A program made the translations under genes and the position numbers. From Bacillota bacterium (GTDB lineage Bacteria > Bacillota > Clostridia > Christensenellales > Aristaeellaceae): a stretch of DNA of 64,000 bases. The notes below the pieces were generated by a model, which ran no database searches, had not been told where the DNA came from, and worked only from the letters and a program-made list of their open reading frames with translations. The stretch's first letter is position 1. Each line of letters opens with the position of its first letter. Positions 28,061 through 36,899 of this stretch are shown here, one piece after another. Location: positions 5,069-69,068 of the forward strand of contig JAEZQK010000038.1 of assembly GCA_023413135.1 (NCBI GenBank), written 5' to 3'.

Positions 28061-29242
28061 ATGACGAGGCCGTATTCACATGTAGAAATCTGTAGATGCA
28101 ATCGTACCAGCAGACTTTTTATTGCAATGCTGTTGTTAATCAGCATTACTCTGTTTACGCAGGCTAGTGCTGATAGTCCAAAGCAAACCGGTCTTGCGCG
28201 CATTGCTGGCGATAATGTCAGGCTTCGGGAAGAACCGGTATCCGGTAAAGTGATTGCTTATCTTCCTAACGGTGGCTGCGTATATGTATATGACCAAACG
28301 GATGATGCAGAAGGTTATACATGGTATCACGTAAATGCCTTTCATCATGAGCGTAATATGCAGGGATGGATACGCAGTGACCTATTGATCTTGCCAAATA
28401 CGCTCTTTTGTGACTTGATTGACGTGGGAATCGCTGAAAAACATATCATCGCATTAAAATCCGATGGTTCCGTCATTGCTGGAGGATCGCTGTTTTCTGA
28501 TGTATGCAGTGTGGAAGGTCTATATAATGCAGTCAATGTAGATGCGGGCTGGTATACGTCATTTGTGTTTTTTGAAGATGGTACATATTGGGCAAAGGGC
28601 CGTTCTGTGCTCAGAAACGGAGAAGGAGATTTCAGAGACCTCGCCACCGCTTCGGTTCTTAACGATACCTGGGCAGCCATACGTAAGGATGGGTCTTATT
28701 TTACACCGGATCGATATGATGCATATAATAATCTAGATCACATATATGATGCAAGTCATCTGGAAAATGTCAAGCAAATAGCAGGAGGGTTCAACTTCAT
28801 GGTTTGTTTGACAGAAGATGGGAAGGCTCATGTATTTGGATTATTTAAGGATCAGCATGAAGATGTCGAAAGTTGGGAGAATATTGTCAAGATCAGTGCT
28901 AATCAACATGTTGTGGGGCTTAAGGCCGATGGAACAGTCGTAGCGAGCGGTGAGAATTTATACGGCGAATGTGATGTATCAGAATGGACCGATATAAAAG
29001 AGATAGCGGCCGGTGAATACTTTACTATTGGCATCCGCAAAGATGGAACCGCAATCGCAACAGGAAGCAATGCTTCTAATGCATGTAATGTGGGGGATTT
29101 TGCAGATATTATACAAATCGAAGCTGACAGATTCTATTGTGTCGGAAGAACTTCCCACGGTACACTTATGTTTGCCGGGGATATGCGGTTTTTAGATCAA
29201 AGTCCATTAGGGGTTCAAATCGTCATGTCTTCCGGCGAGTAA
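28061..29242 (+). CDS. exported SH3 domain plus RCC1-repeat protein
   Basis: 393 residues. The ATG at 28061 has GAGAGGTG about 9 bp upstream. A signal anchor (LFIAMLLLISITLFTQASA) is followed by a bacterial SH3 domain (about 48-115: NVRLREEPVSGKVIAYLPNG) and RCC1-type propeller repeats to the end (LKADGTVVASGENLYGECDV, IRKDGTAIATG). SH3 domains of this type bind peptidoglycan; propellers often bind proteins or glycans. The repeat style matches the fragment at 1-867. No partner gene is obvious. Confidence 0.78.
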   Translation: MTRPYSHVEICRCNRTSRLFIAMLLLISITLFTQASADSPKQTGLARIAGDNVRLREEPVSGKVIAYLPNGGCVYVYDQTDDAEGYTWYHVNAFHHERNMQGWIRSDLLILPNTLFCDLIDVGIAEKHIIALKSDGSVIAGGSLFSDVCSVEGLYNAVNVDAGWYTSFVFFEDGTYWAKGRSVLRNGEGDFRDLATASVLNDTWAAIRKDGSYFTPDRYDAYNNLDHIYDASHLENVKQIAGGFNFMVCLTEDGKAHVFGLFKDQHEDVESWENIVKISANQHVVGLKADGTVVASGENLYGECDVSEWTDIKEIAAGEYFTIGIRKDGTAIATGSNASNACNVGDFADIIQIEADRFYCVGRTSHGTLMFAGDMRFLDQSPLGVQIVMSSGE

Positions 29243-29312
29243 ATGAGTAAGGCCGGCGCGGAGAGCACCGAGGCCACCGGGCAGCCAAAGAGTGACGTAC
29301 ATGCCAATATAT

Positions 29313-29546
29313 TTACTTCTTGCCGATAGAAACGCGCCAGACTTCAGGACCTTCTTCGAGGTACTCCCACTCAAATTGGTCAGGCATTTCTACATTGAAC
29401 TGATAGTAGAGAGGACGAGGATCATGGTCGTTAATCAACTCCATTTTCTCCTTGGGCTTAAGGCTTGCAAATGTACCTAAAATAGTAGGATGTTTATCCT
29501 TGGGCGCATATTGTCTTGCATCCACTGTTGCTGCGAAATCACTCAT
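29313..29546 (-). CDS. DUF2249-type small protein
   Basis: 77 residues. The ATG at 29546 has GAGGAGAA upstream. The sequence DARQYAPKDKHPTILGTFASL with later DHDPRPLYYQF and W.YLEEGPEVWRV matches the DUF2249 family, small TusA-like alpha/beta proteins often found with hemerythrin or nitrogen-oxide related genes. No such neighbour is present here, so the role is open. Confidence 0.75.
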   Translation of the reverse strand: MSDFAATVDARQYAPKDKHPTILGTFASLKPKEKMELINDHDPRPLYYQFNVEMPDQFEWEYLEEGPEVWRVSIGKK

Positions 29547-29813
29547 ATCATTTCTCCTCATAGACTATTTTGTGAATAGCTTTATTTTATGAAAAAATAT
29601 TATGCAAGCAACTAATGGAAAATAAAGTTTGCATATGCAGGTCCGGCTATGGATCGAGTTCCTCTTTCACGCCGTCATCCGCAAGCGAAATGCGGCAACG
29701 AGTTTTTTTCAGTTGTATAAAATGATAAACTATACATCAGATCCACAGGTCCCAGCCGCCATAAAAGAAAACAAAGAATAATAGAAGCCAACAAGCCTCC
29801 GATCCTTTTGCAG

Positions 29814-30575
29814 CTACTTCGCAATAAAAGCGCTTGCGCCCCGCAGGCTAACCACATAATAGTCGGCAAGCTCAGCAATCACCGGCAGCTTTACGCCCGG
29901 ATCGATCAACCCTACGCGCTTGGCTTCTTGATCTCCATAGGCATAGGCCGGCGTTTCCTTGCCGGTGGTATAGTACGAAGGATTCAACAGCACATATTTT
30001 GTGTTGACCCATCCTTTCGTTCCCTGATCATCAATGTAATACCACCCTTCCTTCTCCTGATGAACCTGGAAGGTGGAGCCATATGAAAGGGTCAAAAGCG
30101 TATCCGATGAAGCGGAGGGTAATTGCTTTAGGGACAGCGATTCACACAGGACATAGCCGGTTCCAAGTGACGTAGTATCGTCCCCTTCAGTCGGTTTGAC
30201 ACGCAGGGTTACATAGAATGTAGCAAGCCTGATCTCTTTTTTGGACATGTGCGGTACTTCAAATACGCCGGCCCTGAAGGTCCATTCCCCCACCTCTTTT
30301 GCCGTTCCCTGAATCCAGGCATAACGTGGGTTCTCCTGAAAGCTGTTATAAATATACACCCAGTTGGGGCAATTCCCGCCGTCGCGCTTGGCAATAAACC
30401 CAACAAGCGTATCTTCACCATGATTGTCCCTATATATCTCCAGGTTAAATTCTTCCCCCCAAACGCAATCAATCGTTAACGTCTGCTCCGTGCCTGCGGC
30501 AAAGGCAGTAAAAGTGATGAGCGTCAACCCCAGGCACAACAAAAGACACCATAGCCATTTCCCCCGTTGGAACAT
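29814..30575 (-). CDS. secreted SH3-domain protein
   Basis: 253 residues. The ATG at 30575 has AAAGGAGGAG upstream. A signal peptide (1-26, ending FTAFAAG) leads into an unrecognised beta domain (about 30-125), then an SH3 domain (about 130-200: LCESLSLKQLPSASSDTLL, GWYYIDDQGTKGWVNTKYVL) and a conserved C-terminus ending VSLRGASAFIAK. That C-terminus is nearly the same in the protein at 31613, so the two genes share a terminal module. Likely a wall-associated protein. Confidence 0.72.
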   Translation of the reverse strand: MFQRGKWLWCLLLCLGLTLITFTAFAAGTEQTLTIDCVWGEEFNLEIYRDNHGEDTLVGFIAKRDGGNCPNWVYIYNSFQENPRYAWIQGTAKEVGEWTFRAGVFEVPHMSKKEIRLATFYVTLRVKPTEGDDTTSLGTGYVLCESLSLKQLPSASSDTLLTLSYGSTFQVHQEKEGWYYIDDQGTKGWVNTKYVLLNPSYYTTGKETPAYAYGDQEAKRVGLIDPGVKLPVIAELADYYVVSLRGASAFIAK

Positions 30576-30612
30576 GTTTTTCTCCTCCTTTACAACTTTG
30601 GCGCAGCGGCAG

Positions 30613-30741
30613 ATGCTATCAAAACCATGGTCATTGAACGGTGACAGTATGGGGTACTTTGTAATTGTTAACGCAGCCACAGGCGATTTGGTGGATGCAT
30701 ATGAGCGGACGGAGCAAACCGAAGCATCCCTGTTCCGCTGA
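30613..30741 (+). pseudogene. fragment of an anti-sigma-like ectodomain
   Basis: A short open stretch ends FVIVNAATGDLVDAYERTEQ, matching the VHPETGELRESVESLL segment of the protein at 2715. The 5' part is absent, replaced by the start region of the SH3 gene at 29814. Together with 30996-31658 it seems to derive from one disrupted gene. Confidence 0.5.
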
Positions 30742-30772
30742 CAAGCGCCCGGAAATGGCGTGCGCTGTTTTA

Positions 30773-30990
30773 TCAATCGCCGGCGTATTTCAGCCGCAAG
30801 GGCGTGGCGGCCTGCGTAACGTCTTTGGCGCGCAGATAGCCGTACGTGCCCTCGATATCCATCCAGTACCCTATTTCGCCCGCGGGATGCACACATGCAG
30901 CTAGTCGCCGCAGTCCGCAAGGACATACATGGCGGTGCCTTCCGTTAACGTTGCGGCCGTTTCGCCGCCGTTATTGGCGGCCCGAGGGGG
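30773..30990 (-). pseudogene. SH3-domain gene relic
   Basis: On the minus strand, LTEGTAMYVLADCGD is followed by TAG and a frameshift, then IGYWMDIEGTYGYLRAKDVT and a TGA at 30773. These pieces read as one SH3 domain with a stop and a shift. It lies inverted between two plus-strand fragments of an anti-sigma-like gene. Confidence 0.5.
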
Positions 30991-30995
30991 AAGGG

Positions 30996-31658
30996 GAGTA
31001 TTCGGTTACGCTGACAAGCAAGGGCGCTGGCCATGGTAGCGTCGATCTCATAAAACGGAGGTTAGAGAAGAAAGATCCCCTGAAAACTTATCTGGAACAA
31101 GCAGAGGCAGAAAAAGGCAATTTTCATTTCTGGCCATTAAAGGATAAAGTGGACTTTTCCAGGGAGATCCGGGGCATGGTGGAAAGCATGCTGGCCCAGG
31201 GCTATTCGATTTTTCCCATGGCACAGACAATTGCCGATACAAAGTTCCGGCTGCCCGAAGATACGGATATCACCGAAGAGGAAGCAGTCTCCCTGGCGGT
31301 ACAGGCGGTAAAGAAGGCGCAAGGCTTTCAGGATGGCTGGGAGAATGGATATAACATTGGCCGGTCCCTATTGGACGACGAAGAAGGCCTAAGCATCTGG
31401 CGCATCACGTTCTGGATCAAAGACCGCTCAAAACCAACTACGTATGGCCGCGGCCGGGTGCAATTGGATGCTGTTACCGGCGAAGTGCTCTCCTGTGATG
31501 CCGATGGAACAACCTTTGACACCAGTGTTCCCTATGCGGAAATGATAGAGGTTTCCGAGCATTGCGAAGCGGCGCCCTGTTATCGCCAATCTGTTTTATG
31601 CCGCGCACCATGCTATTTTGCTATAAACGCGCATGCCCCCCGCAGGCTGACAATATAA
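30996..31658 (+). pseudogene. truncated anti-sigma-like PepSY protein
   Basis: The frame encodes about 200 residues related to the ectodomain of the proteins at 2715 and 40197, including ITEEEAVSLAVQAVKKAQGF and VQLDAVTGEVLSCDADG. The cytosolic tail and membrane helix are missing. The 3' end runs into the antisense of the SH3 gene ending at 31613. Both ends look like recombination junctions, so it is most likely not functional. Confidence 0.6.
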
Positions 31659-33214
31659 TAGCCGTCCACCTCGGAAATAATCGCCAGCTTCACGCCCGGA
31701 TCGATCAGCCCAACCCGCTTGGCGTTAGGGCTTGCATAGGCGTAAGCTGGCGTTTGCCGGCCGGTTGTATAGTACTTGGGGTCCAGCAGTACATAGCTTC
31801 CGTCTATCCAGCCCCGTTTCCCATTGTATTCGATATTGTACCATGCCCCACTTTTTTGCAAAACACGAACAATCGTCCCATAGCCAAGCTTCTGCACTAC
31901 CGCTGCGGTGCCTGAGGCAGATGCGCGGACAGATAATGATTCGCATAATACGTACCCCGTGCTATCCTTGCCTCCATCGTTCTGGTTGCCGTCATTGCCG
32001 CCCCCGGTCAGGCTCAGATATATAGCATTTGTTGTAAGTTCCTCGCCATTATCCATTACAGGTACCAGATAAACGGAAGCAATGGGCTGATGATAGATGA
32101 CCTTCACCCGGAAATCTGTCGGCACGGTCAAATGGTTTTCGTCGGTCCAGTAGGCGGGAATATTCCCCTCCATCTTATCATTGATATACAAATGATATTC
32201 ATCCACAATATGGATGACTATGTATTTATATTGCAGCGCCACTCTCGCATCAAAGGAATTTTCTGATGTTTCCGTCAAAGATGCCGCGGCTGTGTAATTT
32301 TCGCTGTCCTGGTTTGCCCAATAATGCCGCAATCCGTTCTGTGGCTGTCCCGGTTGGCTTCCATTGATCTTAAGATATTGGGCCATCACAAAGCCGGCAA
32401 GGTTTCCCGTCTTCACATGGCACCATTCTTCCGTGCCACCCAAAACGCTGACCTTATCGCCATTGTATAACCGGCCGACGACCTGTCCCGCCATTGTCGG
32501 TTCATCCCTCATGTTCAGCCAGCTTGTCGGCTTGGGGTTTACAACCAAAGCGGAGGGAATAGTGGATATGACGCTACCGGGATCATTTCCCTTGTACAGG
32601 TACTGTGACTTCATATAACCCCGGTGTCCCTCAACACTTACAGTAACCCACTCGGCGTCGGGATCACTGTGGCATACGACCTTCACGCCATTATAGTAAA
32701 GGCCCATCGAATCCGACGTTTCCCAGGGAAGCAGCCGCATATGCAAGCGAAGCCCGTTGGGCGTTGAAACGATGGCGGTTCCAAAATCCCTGTTGGGTTG
32801 AACGGCTGTCATACCGGATATACGTACGTCCGCAGGCTGTTGCGCCGAATCTTCGGGCGGCCCGCCGGGGTAATCCGCCGGGGCTTTTTCGATATGATCG
32901 CTTTTGATCCAACCCGTTTGTCTGCCCAGAGTGCTATCGTAATAGGCGATTTCCAGCCAATCCTCCTGCATGAAAAGAATCTCGCAGGGTTCGCCAACGG
33001 CAAGGGAGCTTAAGATATCGCTTGAGAAATCCGGCATGGCATAGATATCCTTCGGTTCCCCTGCGTTTATATATCCTGCGCCCACCGCAAGAGATGTGGC
33101 GAATGCTTCGCTTCCCACAAGGCACAGCATAAAGGCGATACCGAGTATCCGCAGACCTTTGAGCCAGTCATTATTCCGTTTCGCGCCGATGCCCGGCAAG
33201 CCTCTTCTTTCCAT
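31613..33214 (-). CDS. secreted multi-SH3 protein
   Basis: 533 residues. The ATG at 33214 has GAGGAGG upstream. The signal peptide (about 18-40) is preceded by a basic stretch. SH3-like segments occur at about 45-110 (DIYAMPDFSSDILSSLAVGE), 150-210, 230-295 (LNMRDEPTMAGQVVGRLYNG) and 430-490 (LSVRASASGTAAVVQKLGYG). Between the third and fourth is an unrecognised beta domain with YHLYINDKMEG. The C-terminus ends VSLRGACAFIAK as in the 29814 protein. A wall-binding, possibly sensor or scaffold, protein. Confidence 0.78.
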   Translation of the reverse strand: MERRGLPGIGAKRNNDWLKGLRILGIAFMLCLVGSEAFATSLAVGAGYINAGEPKDIYAMPDFSSDILSSLAVGEPCEILFMQEDWLEIAYYDSTLGRQTGWIKSDHIEKAPADYPGGPPEDSAQQPADVRISGMTAVQPNRDFGTAIVSTPNGLRLHMRLLPWETSDSMGLYYNGVKVVCHSDPDAEWVTVSVEGHRGYMKSQYLYKGNDPGSVISTIPSALVVNPKPTSWLNMRDEPTMAGQVVGRLYNGDKVSVLGGTEEWCHVKTGNLAGFVMAQYLKINGSQPGQPQNGLRHYWANQDSENYTAAASLTETSENSFDARVALQYKYIVIHIVDEYHLYINDKMEGNIPAYWTDENHLTVPTDFRVKVIYHQPIASVYLVPVMDNGEELTTNAIYLSLTGGGNDGNQNDGGKDSTGYVLCESLSVRASASGTAAVVQKLGYGTIVRVLQKSGAWYNIEYNGKRGWIDGSYVLLDPKYYTTGRQTPAYAYASPNAKRVGLIDPGVKLAIISEVDGYYIVSLRGACAFIAK

Positions 33215-33322
33215 ATGCTTCCTCCTCTCATATACCTAATAAACGGGAATACGAGGCAGATTCTTCATCAATTCCCAAAAATAAACTTCAAATCTTTTGC
33301 TACTGTAATACCGCACGCGAAA

Positions 33323-33355
33323 GGGCGCCGCCTCACATTTTGCGAAGCGGCGCCC
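33323..33355 (-). terminator. terminator hairpin
   Basis: GGGCGCCGC (33323-33331) pairs with GCGGCGCCC (33347-33355). On the minus strand it is followed by TTTCG. It lies just after the secreted protein ending at 33371. Confidence 0.6.
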
Positions 33356-33370
33356 GCTTATGGTTTGTAT

Positions 33371-33778
33371 TTAGAAGGCGCGCGAGTTCGAATACCTGGT
33401 AACTTCATGGCCGTCTGCATTGAAAGTAGCTTTGATGCGGTAGGTGCCTGTTCCGATTTTTGCTGAATAGTCCATAGAGGCGGAATAGCCGAAGGTATTT
33501 GTGTTGACCTTGCTGGGAGGAGTCAAACTGCCCGCATCCGTCCAGGCATTGTTTACATGCTTTTCCAAAGAACATGCTGTAACGGAAATTGAATCCATGA
33601 TTTCATAGGTTGATGCATCGAAGTCAACTTTTTTGGTCGTCATCAACGATATAGTTGTTGAATAAAAAACAGGGTCTGCGTATGGGGTTATTTCAATAGC
33701 CAAAGCCGACGAGACCGTCATAAGCAGGAGAACCGAGGTGAAGACCAGGACCAGATGTTTTCTCACATTGTTTTTCAT
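33371..33778 (-). CDS. small secreted protein of unknown function
   Basis: 135 residues: a signal peptide (about 1-27, VLVFTSVLLLMTVSSALA) and a mature beta-rich domain with TACSLEKHVNNAWTDAGSL and GTGTYRIKATFNADGHEV. The start overlaps the stop of the DUF4367 gene by ATGA, so it is translated as part of the sigma/anti-sigma operon. It may be the effector or a reporter of that stress module. The overall shape resembles short secreted proteins with one Ig-like fold. Confidence 0.65.
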   Translation of the reverse strand: MKNNVRKHLVLVFTSVLLLMTVSSALAIEITPYADPVFYSTTISLMTTKKVDFDASTYEIMDSISVTACSLEKHVNNAWTDAGSLTPPSKVNTNTFGYSASMDYSAKIGTGTYRIKATFNADGHEVTRYSNSRAF

Positions 33779-34671
33779 GACGTACTTCTTCCTCCTATCG
33801 ATGTTATGATGTTTTTCATTTCATCCAAGCTTACTGAGCCGCTCAGCGTATAGATGATCAAGCCTTCCTGCCAGATACAACTCAGTTTTTCATCATTCTG
33901 CATGAAGTAAATTACTTCACCATCTACATCCAAACTCTCTCCTTCTGTGTTTTGCTCAAACGAGGCATAAGCATTTTGGGTATCTGAAAAGGTTCTGGTC
34001 TCATAAAGCAATGTACCTTTTTCCCCGCTTTTCGGTACATAGGATACATTGAATCTCTTGTTTCCCTCACCTATCGATACATAGAAATGCTTCGCTTCCC
34101 ACCCCACCGGCAGCCAAGCCGGCATATCCGGCTGGAAACCCAGGAATGCAATCGCCTCCTGCAAATCAGCCGTTGTCAAATCTGACGGCTCGGTTTCGTG
34201 GCCGGCGGAGCCATCCGGAACAAGACCGGGATCAACGGCTTGTCCCTGAATCACATACTGCTGCTGGTCGTCCGTAGACCGGTGGCTCAGCCATTCGCGG
34301 TTGAAAATACCGTCGCCAACAATGGCAAGCACAAACACCGCAGCAGCAAAAATAGCTATGCGGAGGATATGCTTTGTAACAGATTTGCGTCTATGGCGCA
34401 CTCTCTGCCGCTTCATGACCACCGCCCAGTTGGATTCTATATGCCTGTCATAGACCATTATGCCGTTCGTGTTCAGCAGCCGCAGCAATTCCTCGCAGGC
34501 GTTGACAAGCTGGATATCCGCAGGACCGTCTGTACGGTCTATCTCTTGCTGAACAATGGATTCAAGCCTCCTTTTCGTTTCATCAAGCGTAAGGCTCCCA
34601 TACTCGATGAGATCCAAAATTCTTGCCACGCTTTTACTCTGATTAATGTTTATAGCGTCTCCCTCCCCCAC
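33775..34671 (-). CDS. anti-sigma-like membrane protein with DUF4367 domain
   Basis: 298 residues from a GTG at 34671, one base after the sigma stop; a longer TTG start at 34710 lacks a ribosome site. A cytosolic part (about 1-90) precedes one membrane helix (ILRIAIFAAAVFVLAIVG) and an extracytoplasmic domain of the DUF4367 kind (LGFQPDMPAWLPVGWEA, IYFMQNDEKLSCIWQEGL). DUF4367 proteins regularly partner ECF sigma factors as anti-sigma or co-sensors. It is a different type from the PepSY-like partners at 2715 and 40197. Confidence 0.75.
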   Translation of the reverse strand: MGEGDAININQSKSVARILDLIEYGSLTLDETKRRLESIVQQEIDRTDGPADIQLVNACEELLRLLNTNGIMVYDRHIESNWAVVMKRQRVRHRRKSVTKHILRIAIFAAAVFVLAIVGDGIFNREWLSHRSTDDQQQYVIQGQAVDPGLVPDGSAGHETEPSDLTTADLQEAIAFLGFQPDMPAWLPVGWEAKHFYVSIGEGNKRFNVSYVPKSGEKGTLLYETRTFSDTQNAYASFEQNTEGESLDVDGEVIYFMQNDEKLSCIWQEGLIIYTLSGSVSLDEMKNIITSIGGRSTS

Positions 34672-34672
34672 C

Positions 34673-35248
34673 CTAAACAGTGCGTGAAAAATGAAAAATA
34701 CACTGTCCAATGAAAAAAATGACAGAAATTTTGGATTTTATCGCTTTTTTCTTGATCCTTTCAACCGCAGAGCGAACAGCATTGGCAGACATATCGCATC
34801 TTTCCGCGGTTTCGTTCATGGTGTGGCCAAGCTCAAAATGGTCGCGGAAGACTTTCTTTTCAGCCGGTGATAGCTGTGCCGTAATAGCATCGAGCACCTC
34901 CTTTGCATCCATGCGGTTGAGCCAGCGAAGCACGCTGTCCATGGGGTCGGATGCTTCCTCGGAAGTTTCAAGGCTTACCGGAATACCCATGATTTCGCTG
35001 CGCCGCTTCTGCTTTCTAAATTCTGAACGAATGTAGTGCTGACAGCAAACCGCCAGCCAGCCAAAGGGATTCGGGCTGCTTCGTATGCTTTCAAAATTGT
35101 GGAACGCTTTTAAAAACGCCTCCTGAATGCAATCATCCACAAGCGGCATATATCGCGGATCATAATGGATAAGGCGGACACAGTAGCTCTTAAGCGCATC
35201 GTGATTGCGTATGAAAAGCTCGTTCATTGTCATTTCGATTTCTTCCAT
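34673..35248 (-). CDS. ECF RNA polymerase sigma factor
   Basis: 191 residues. Region 2 (about 10-80) shows DDCIQEAFLKAFHNFESIRS and PFGWLAVCCQHYIRSEFRK; region 4 (about 120-175) shows LSPAEKKVFRDHFELGHTMN and ETAERCDMSANAVRSAVERI. It is the first gene of an operon with the DUF4367 partner and a secreted protein. GAGGGA lies about 10 bp before the ATG at 35248. The sequence is clearly separate from the other three ECF factors here. Confidence 0.88.
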   Translation of the reverse strand: MEEIEMTMNELFIRNHDALKSYCVRLIHYDPRYMPLVDDCIQEAFLKAFHNFESIRSSPNPFGWLAVCCQHYIRSEFRKQKRRSEIMGIPVSLETSEEASDPMDSVLRWLNRMDAKEVLDAITAQLSPAEKKVFRDHFELGHTMNETAERCDMSANAVRSAVERIKKKAIKSKISVIFFIGQCIFHFSRTV

Positions 35249-35668
35249 AAGCTATTTATCCCTCACAATTTGCTTTGCGTATAATAAAAACCCACTCTTA
35301 CCGGCCATTAAAGCATTAAGGTGCCGTGAATGGGCATACGCTGCGCAATTTCCCAAATTCTTTCATTGATATTTTGTGGGAAAGAGATCCTTTTTTGACT
35401 ATTATAGCATAAAAAGCGGACCATAGGTGTAGGTAATACGTATAAGATTGAATTTTAGTGGTTTTTTACAACATGAATTGCCTTAACTGTAAAATGTTAC
35501 AATTTTGTGGTGCATTTTATATGTTTCACGCACTGTATAAAGTGGAAAGCAAATATCGTTTTCACAACGGAATGAACGGCATGCTTTTCTTAATCGTCGC
35601 TTTTGCACTTGCCTGCATGATCAAATATATGTTGCGGCACCGGGCTGCATTTTGCGAAAGGAGAGGCA
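35249..35668. other. intergenic, no gene supported
   Basis: Divergent regulatory region between an ECF operon (minus) and a sigma-like gene (plus). It is AT-rich, with an interrupted TTTCCCA/TGGGAAA inverted repeat near 35348-35382. No promoter with good spacing stands out. A short frame at 35458-35721 lacks a ribosome site and overlaps the next gene. Confidence 0.5.
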
Positions 35669-36085
35669 ATGATAAACGAGCAAAGAATCATATCCATATT
35701 TCAGAATCAGCGGCGGTATGAAGCGGAAATCGCTATTATGCGGGATTGCTCAGATGTGCTGAATGATTCTGAACAGTTAAAGCACTCGGCAAGATATGCC
35801 TTCCTGAAGAGAAAGCTTGCGCTGATTCACCATTGGCTATCATATCTTCCCGACGATGAACGAACACTGATCGAAAAGCACTTGATCGAAGGCCTGTCCT
35901 GGTCACGCATCGCCTCGCAAATGTCCAGCCAGCAGAGTATTGATATTCCGTGTGATGAACGGACGCTGCAGCGGCTGCAAGCAAAAGCGGTAAAAAGAAT
36001 CAATGCTTTTATGCAGGATAGCTTTGCCGATATACTGGACGATTTGATTGAAAATGAAAATGAACCGAAATTGCCGGTGTTTTGA
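35669..36085 (+). CDS. small protein with sigma-region-4-like helix-turn-helix
   Basis: 138 residues. The ATG has AAAGGAGAG upstream. The C-terminal half reads like a sigma region 4 or ArpU-type helix-turn-helix: LSYLPDDERTLIEKHLIEGL, SWSRIASQMS, then ERTLQRLQAKAVKRINAF. There is no region 2, so it cannot act as a full sigma factor. It is a paralogue of the protein at 36398. Possibly a DNA-binding regulator; function unknown. Confidence 0.6.
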   Translation: MINEQRIISIFQNQRRYEAEIAIMRDCSDVLNDSEQLKHSARYAFLKRKLALIHHWLSYLPDDERTLIEKHLIEGLSWSRIASQMSSQQSIDIPCDERTLQRLQAKAVKRINAFMQDSFADILDDLIENENEPKLPVF

Positions 36086-36194
36086 CGTGGATCTGTCACC
36101 CCTTTGTCGCGGAACCGCCGTTCCTAAAAAAACAAATCAAACTTATCATATACATATCAACAGATGAGCCCGGCGCGCAAAATGAGGAGGTGCT

Positions 36195-36397
36195 ATGGCG
36201 GGCTGCCCGGGCAAGCGCATATCAAAAGGAAAAAGCAGTGAGATACAAAAAAAGTCCCTGTAAAACGAGCTTGGCCGCTGCCATCCTCAAAAGGATGGAT
36301 GTTCTACAAGGACAAATGCAGTGTAGCACACTTTATAAAAGGTGTAAAGCGGATTGTTTCTCACCTCTTTTCCTTCAACCCAAAAACAAAAGGAGGA
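36195..36397 (+). promoter_or_regulatory. conserved leader element, copy A
   Basis: The core at 36267-36305 (GAGCTTGGCCGCTG then a CCATCC-TCAAAA-GGATGG hairpin and ATGTTCT) is shared with copies B, C and D. A ribosome site (GAGGAGG) and a 22-codon frame starting at 36195 end in TAA at 36261, just before the core. The element is followed about 90 nt later by the sigma-like gene at 36398. The upstream promoter shared by B-D is absent here. No other gene is seen in 36086-36397. Confidence 0.65.
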
Positions 36398-36808
36398 ATG
36401 GAAGTGGAAGAACTGGTACGAACGGTACTTAGCAAGTATACCGGCTTTGTGGCCGAGGCGGAGCTGTACGAGCGCTGGCTGTCTGCAAGAGAAAACCCGG
36501 AAATCCGAAACGCCCTCACGCTGCTGGAAATGAAGATCACCGCCATTCAAAGCTGGTTCAATCTTCTAAACTCTGATGAGCGGTTTGTGATTCAGAAGCA
36601 TTTGATTGAGGAATTGGAGTGGCCGCGGGTGGCCTTTGAATTTACCGAACGGTGGAAACAGGAGTTTAGCCGGACAGAACGTTCCCTTGTGCATTATCAG
36701 GCCAGCGCGATCAAGAAGATTGTCGATTTCTCGAACGAGCACAAGGATATCGTGCTCGCCCTGTTCGGTGATTTGCGTAACACCACCCCGGCACCGGCCG
36801 GCGAATGA
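36398..36808 (+). CDS. small protein with sigma-region-4-like helix-turn-helix, paralogue
   Basis: 136 residues from the ATG at 36398; a GTG six bases later has better spacing from AAAGGAGG. It is related to the protein at 35669 along its length: WFNLLNSDERFVIQKHLIEE, then a helix-turn-helix and FSRTERSLVHYQASAIKKI. Preceded by leader copy A and followed by a good terminator, so it is its own unit, under a leader otherwise found before peptidoglycan-binding genes. It may belong to the same regulon. Function unknown. Confidence 0.6.
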   Translation: MEVEELVRTVLSKYTGFVAEAELYERWLSARENPEIRNALTLLEMKITAIQSWFNLLNSDERFVIQKHLIEELEWPRVAFEFTERWKQEFSRTERSLVHYQASAIKKIVDFSNEHKDIVLALFGDLRNTTPAPAGE

Positions 36809-36830
36809 TGCGGCTTATGTAAGCGGCCAG

Positions 36831-36856
36831 GCCACCCCGAATATAGGGTGGCTTTT
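36831..36856 (+). terminator. rho-independent terminator
   Basis: GCCACCC (36831-36837) pairs with GGGTGGC (36846-36852), followed by TTTTCTT. Confidence 0.75.
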
Positions 36857-36899
36857 CTTACATTCTGGACGGTGGCCCGATATTTCCGTATATCTTCTA

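Noticed and set aside
29675..29878. 67-codon frame after the SH3 gene
   Set aside because: Overlaps the 3' end of the SH3 gene out of frame and has no ribosome site or homology.
35458..35721. 87-codon frame upstream of the sigma-like gene
   Set aside because: No ribosome site, no recognisable domain, and its end overlaps the well-supported gene at 35669.
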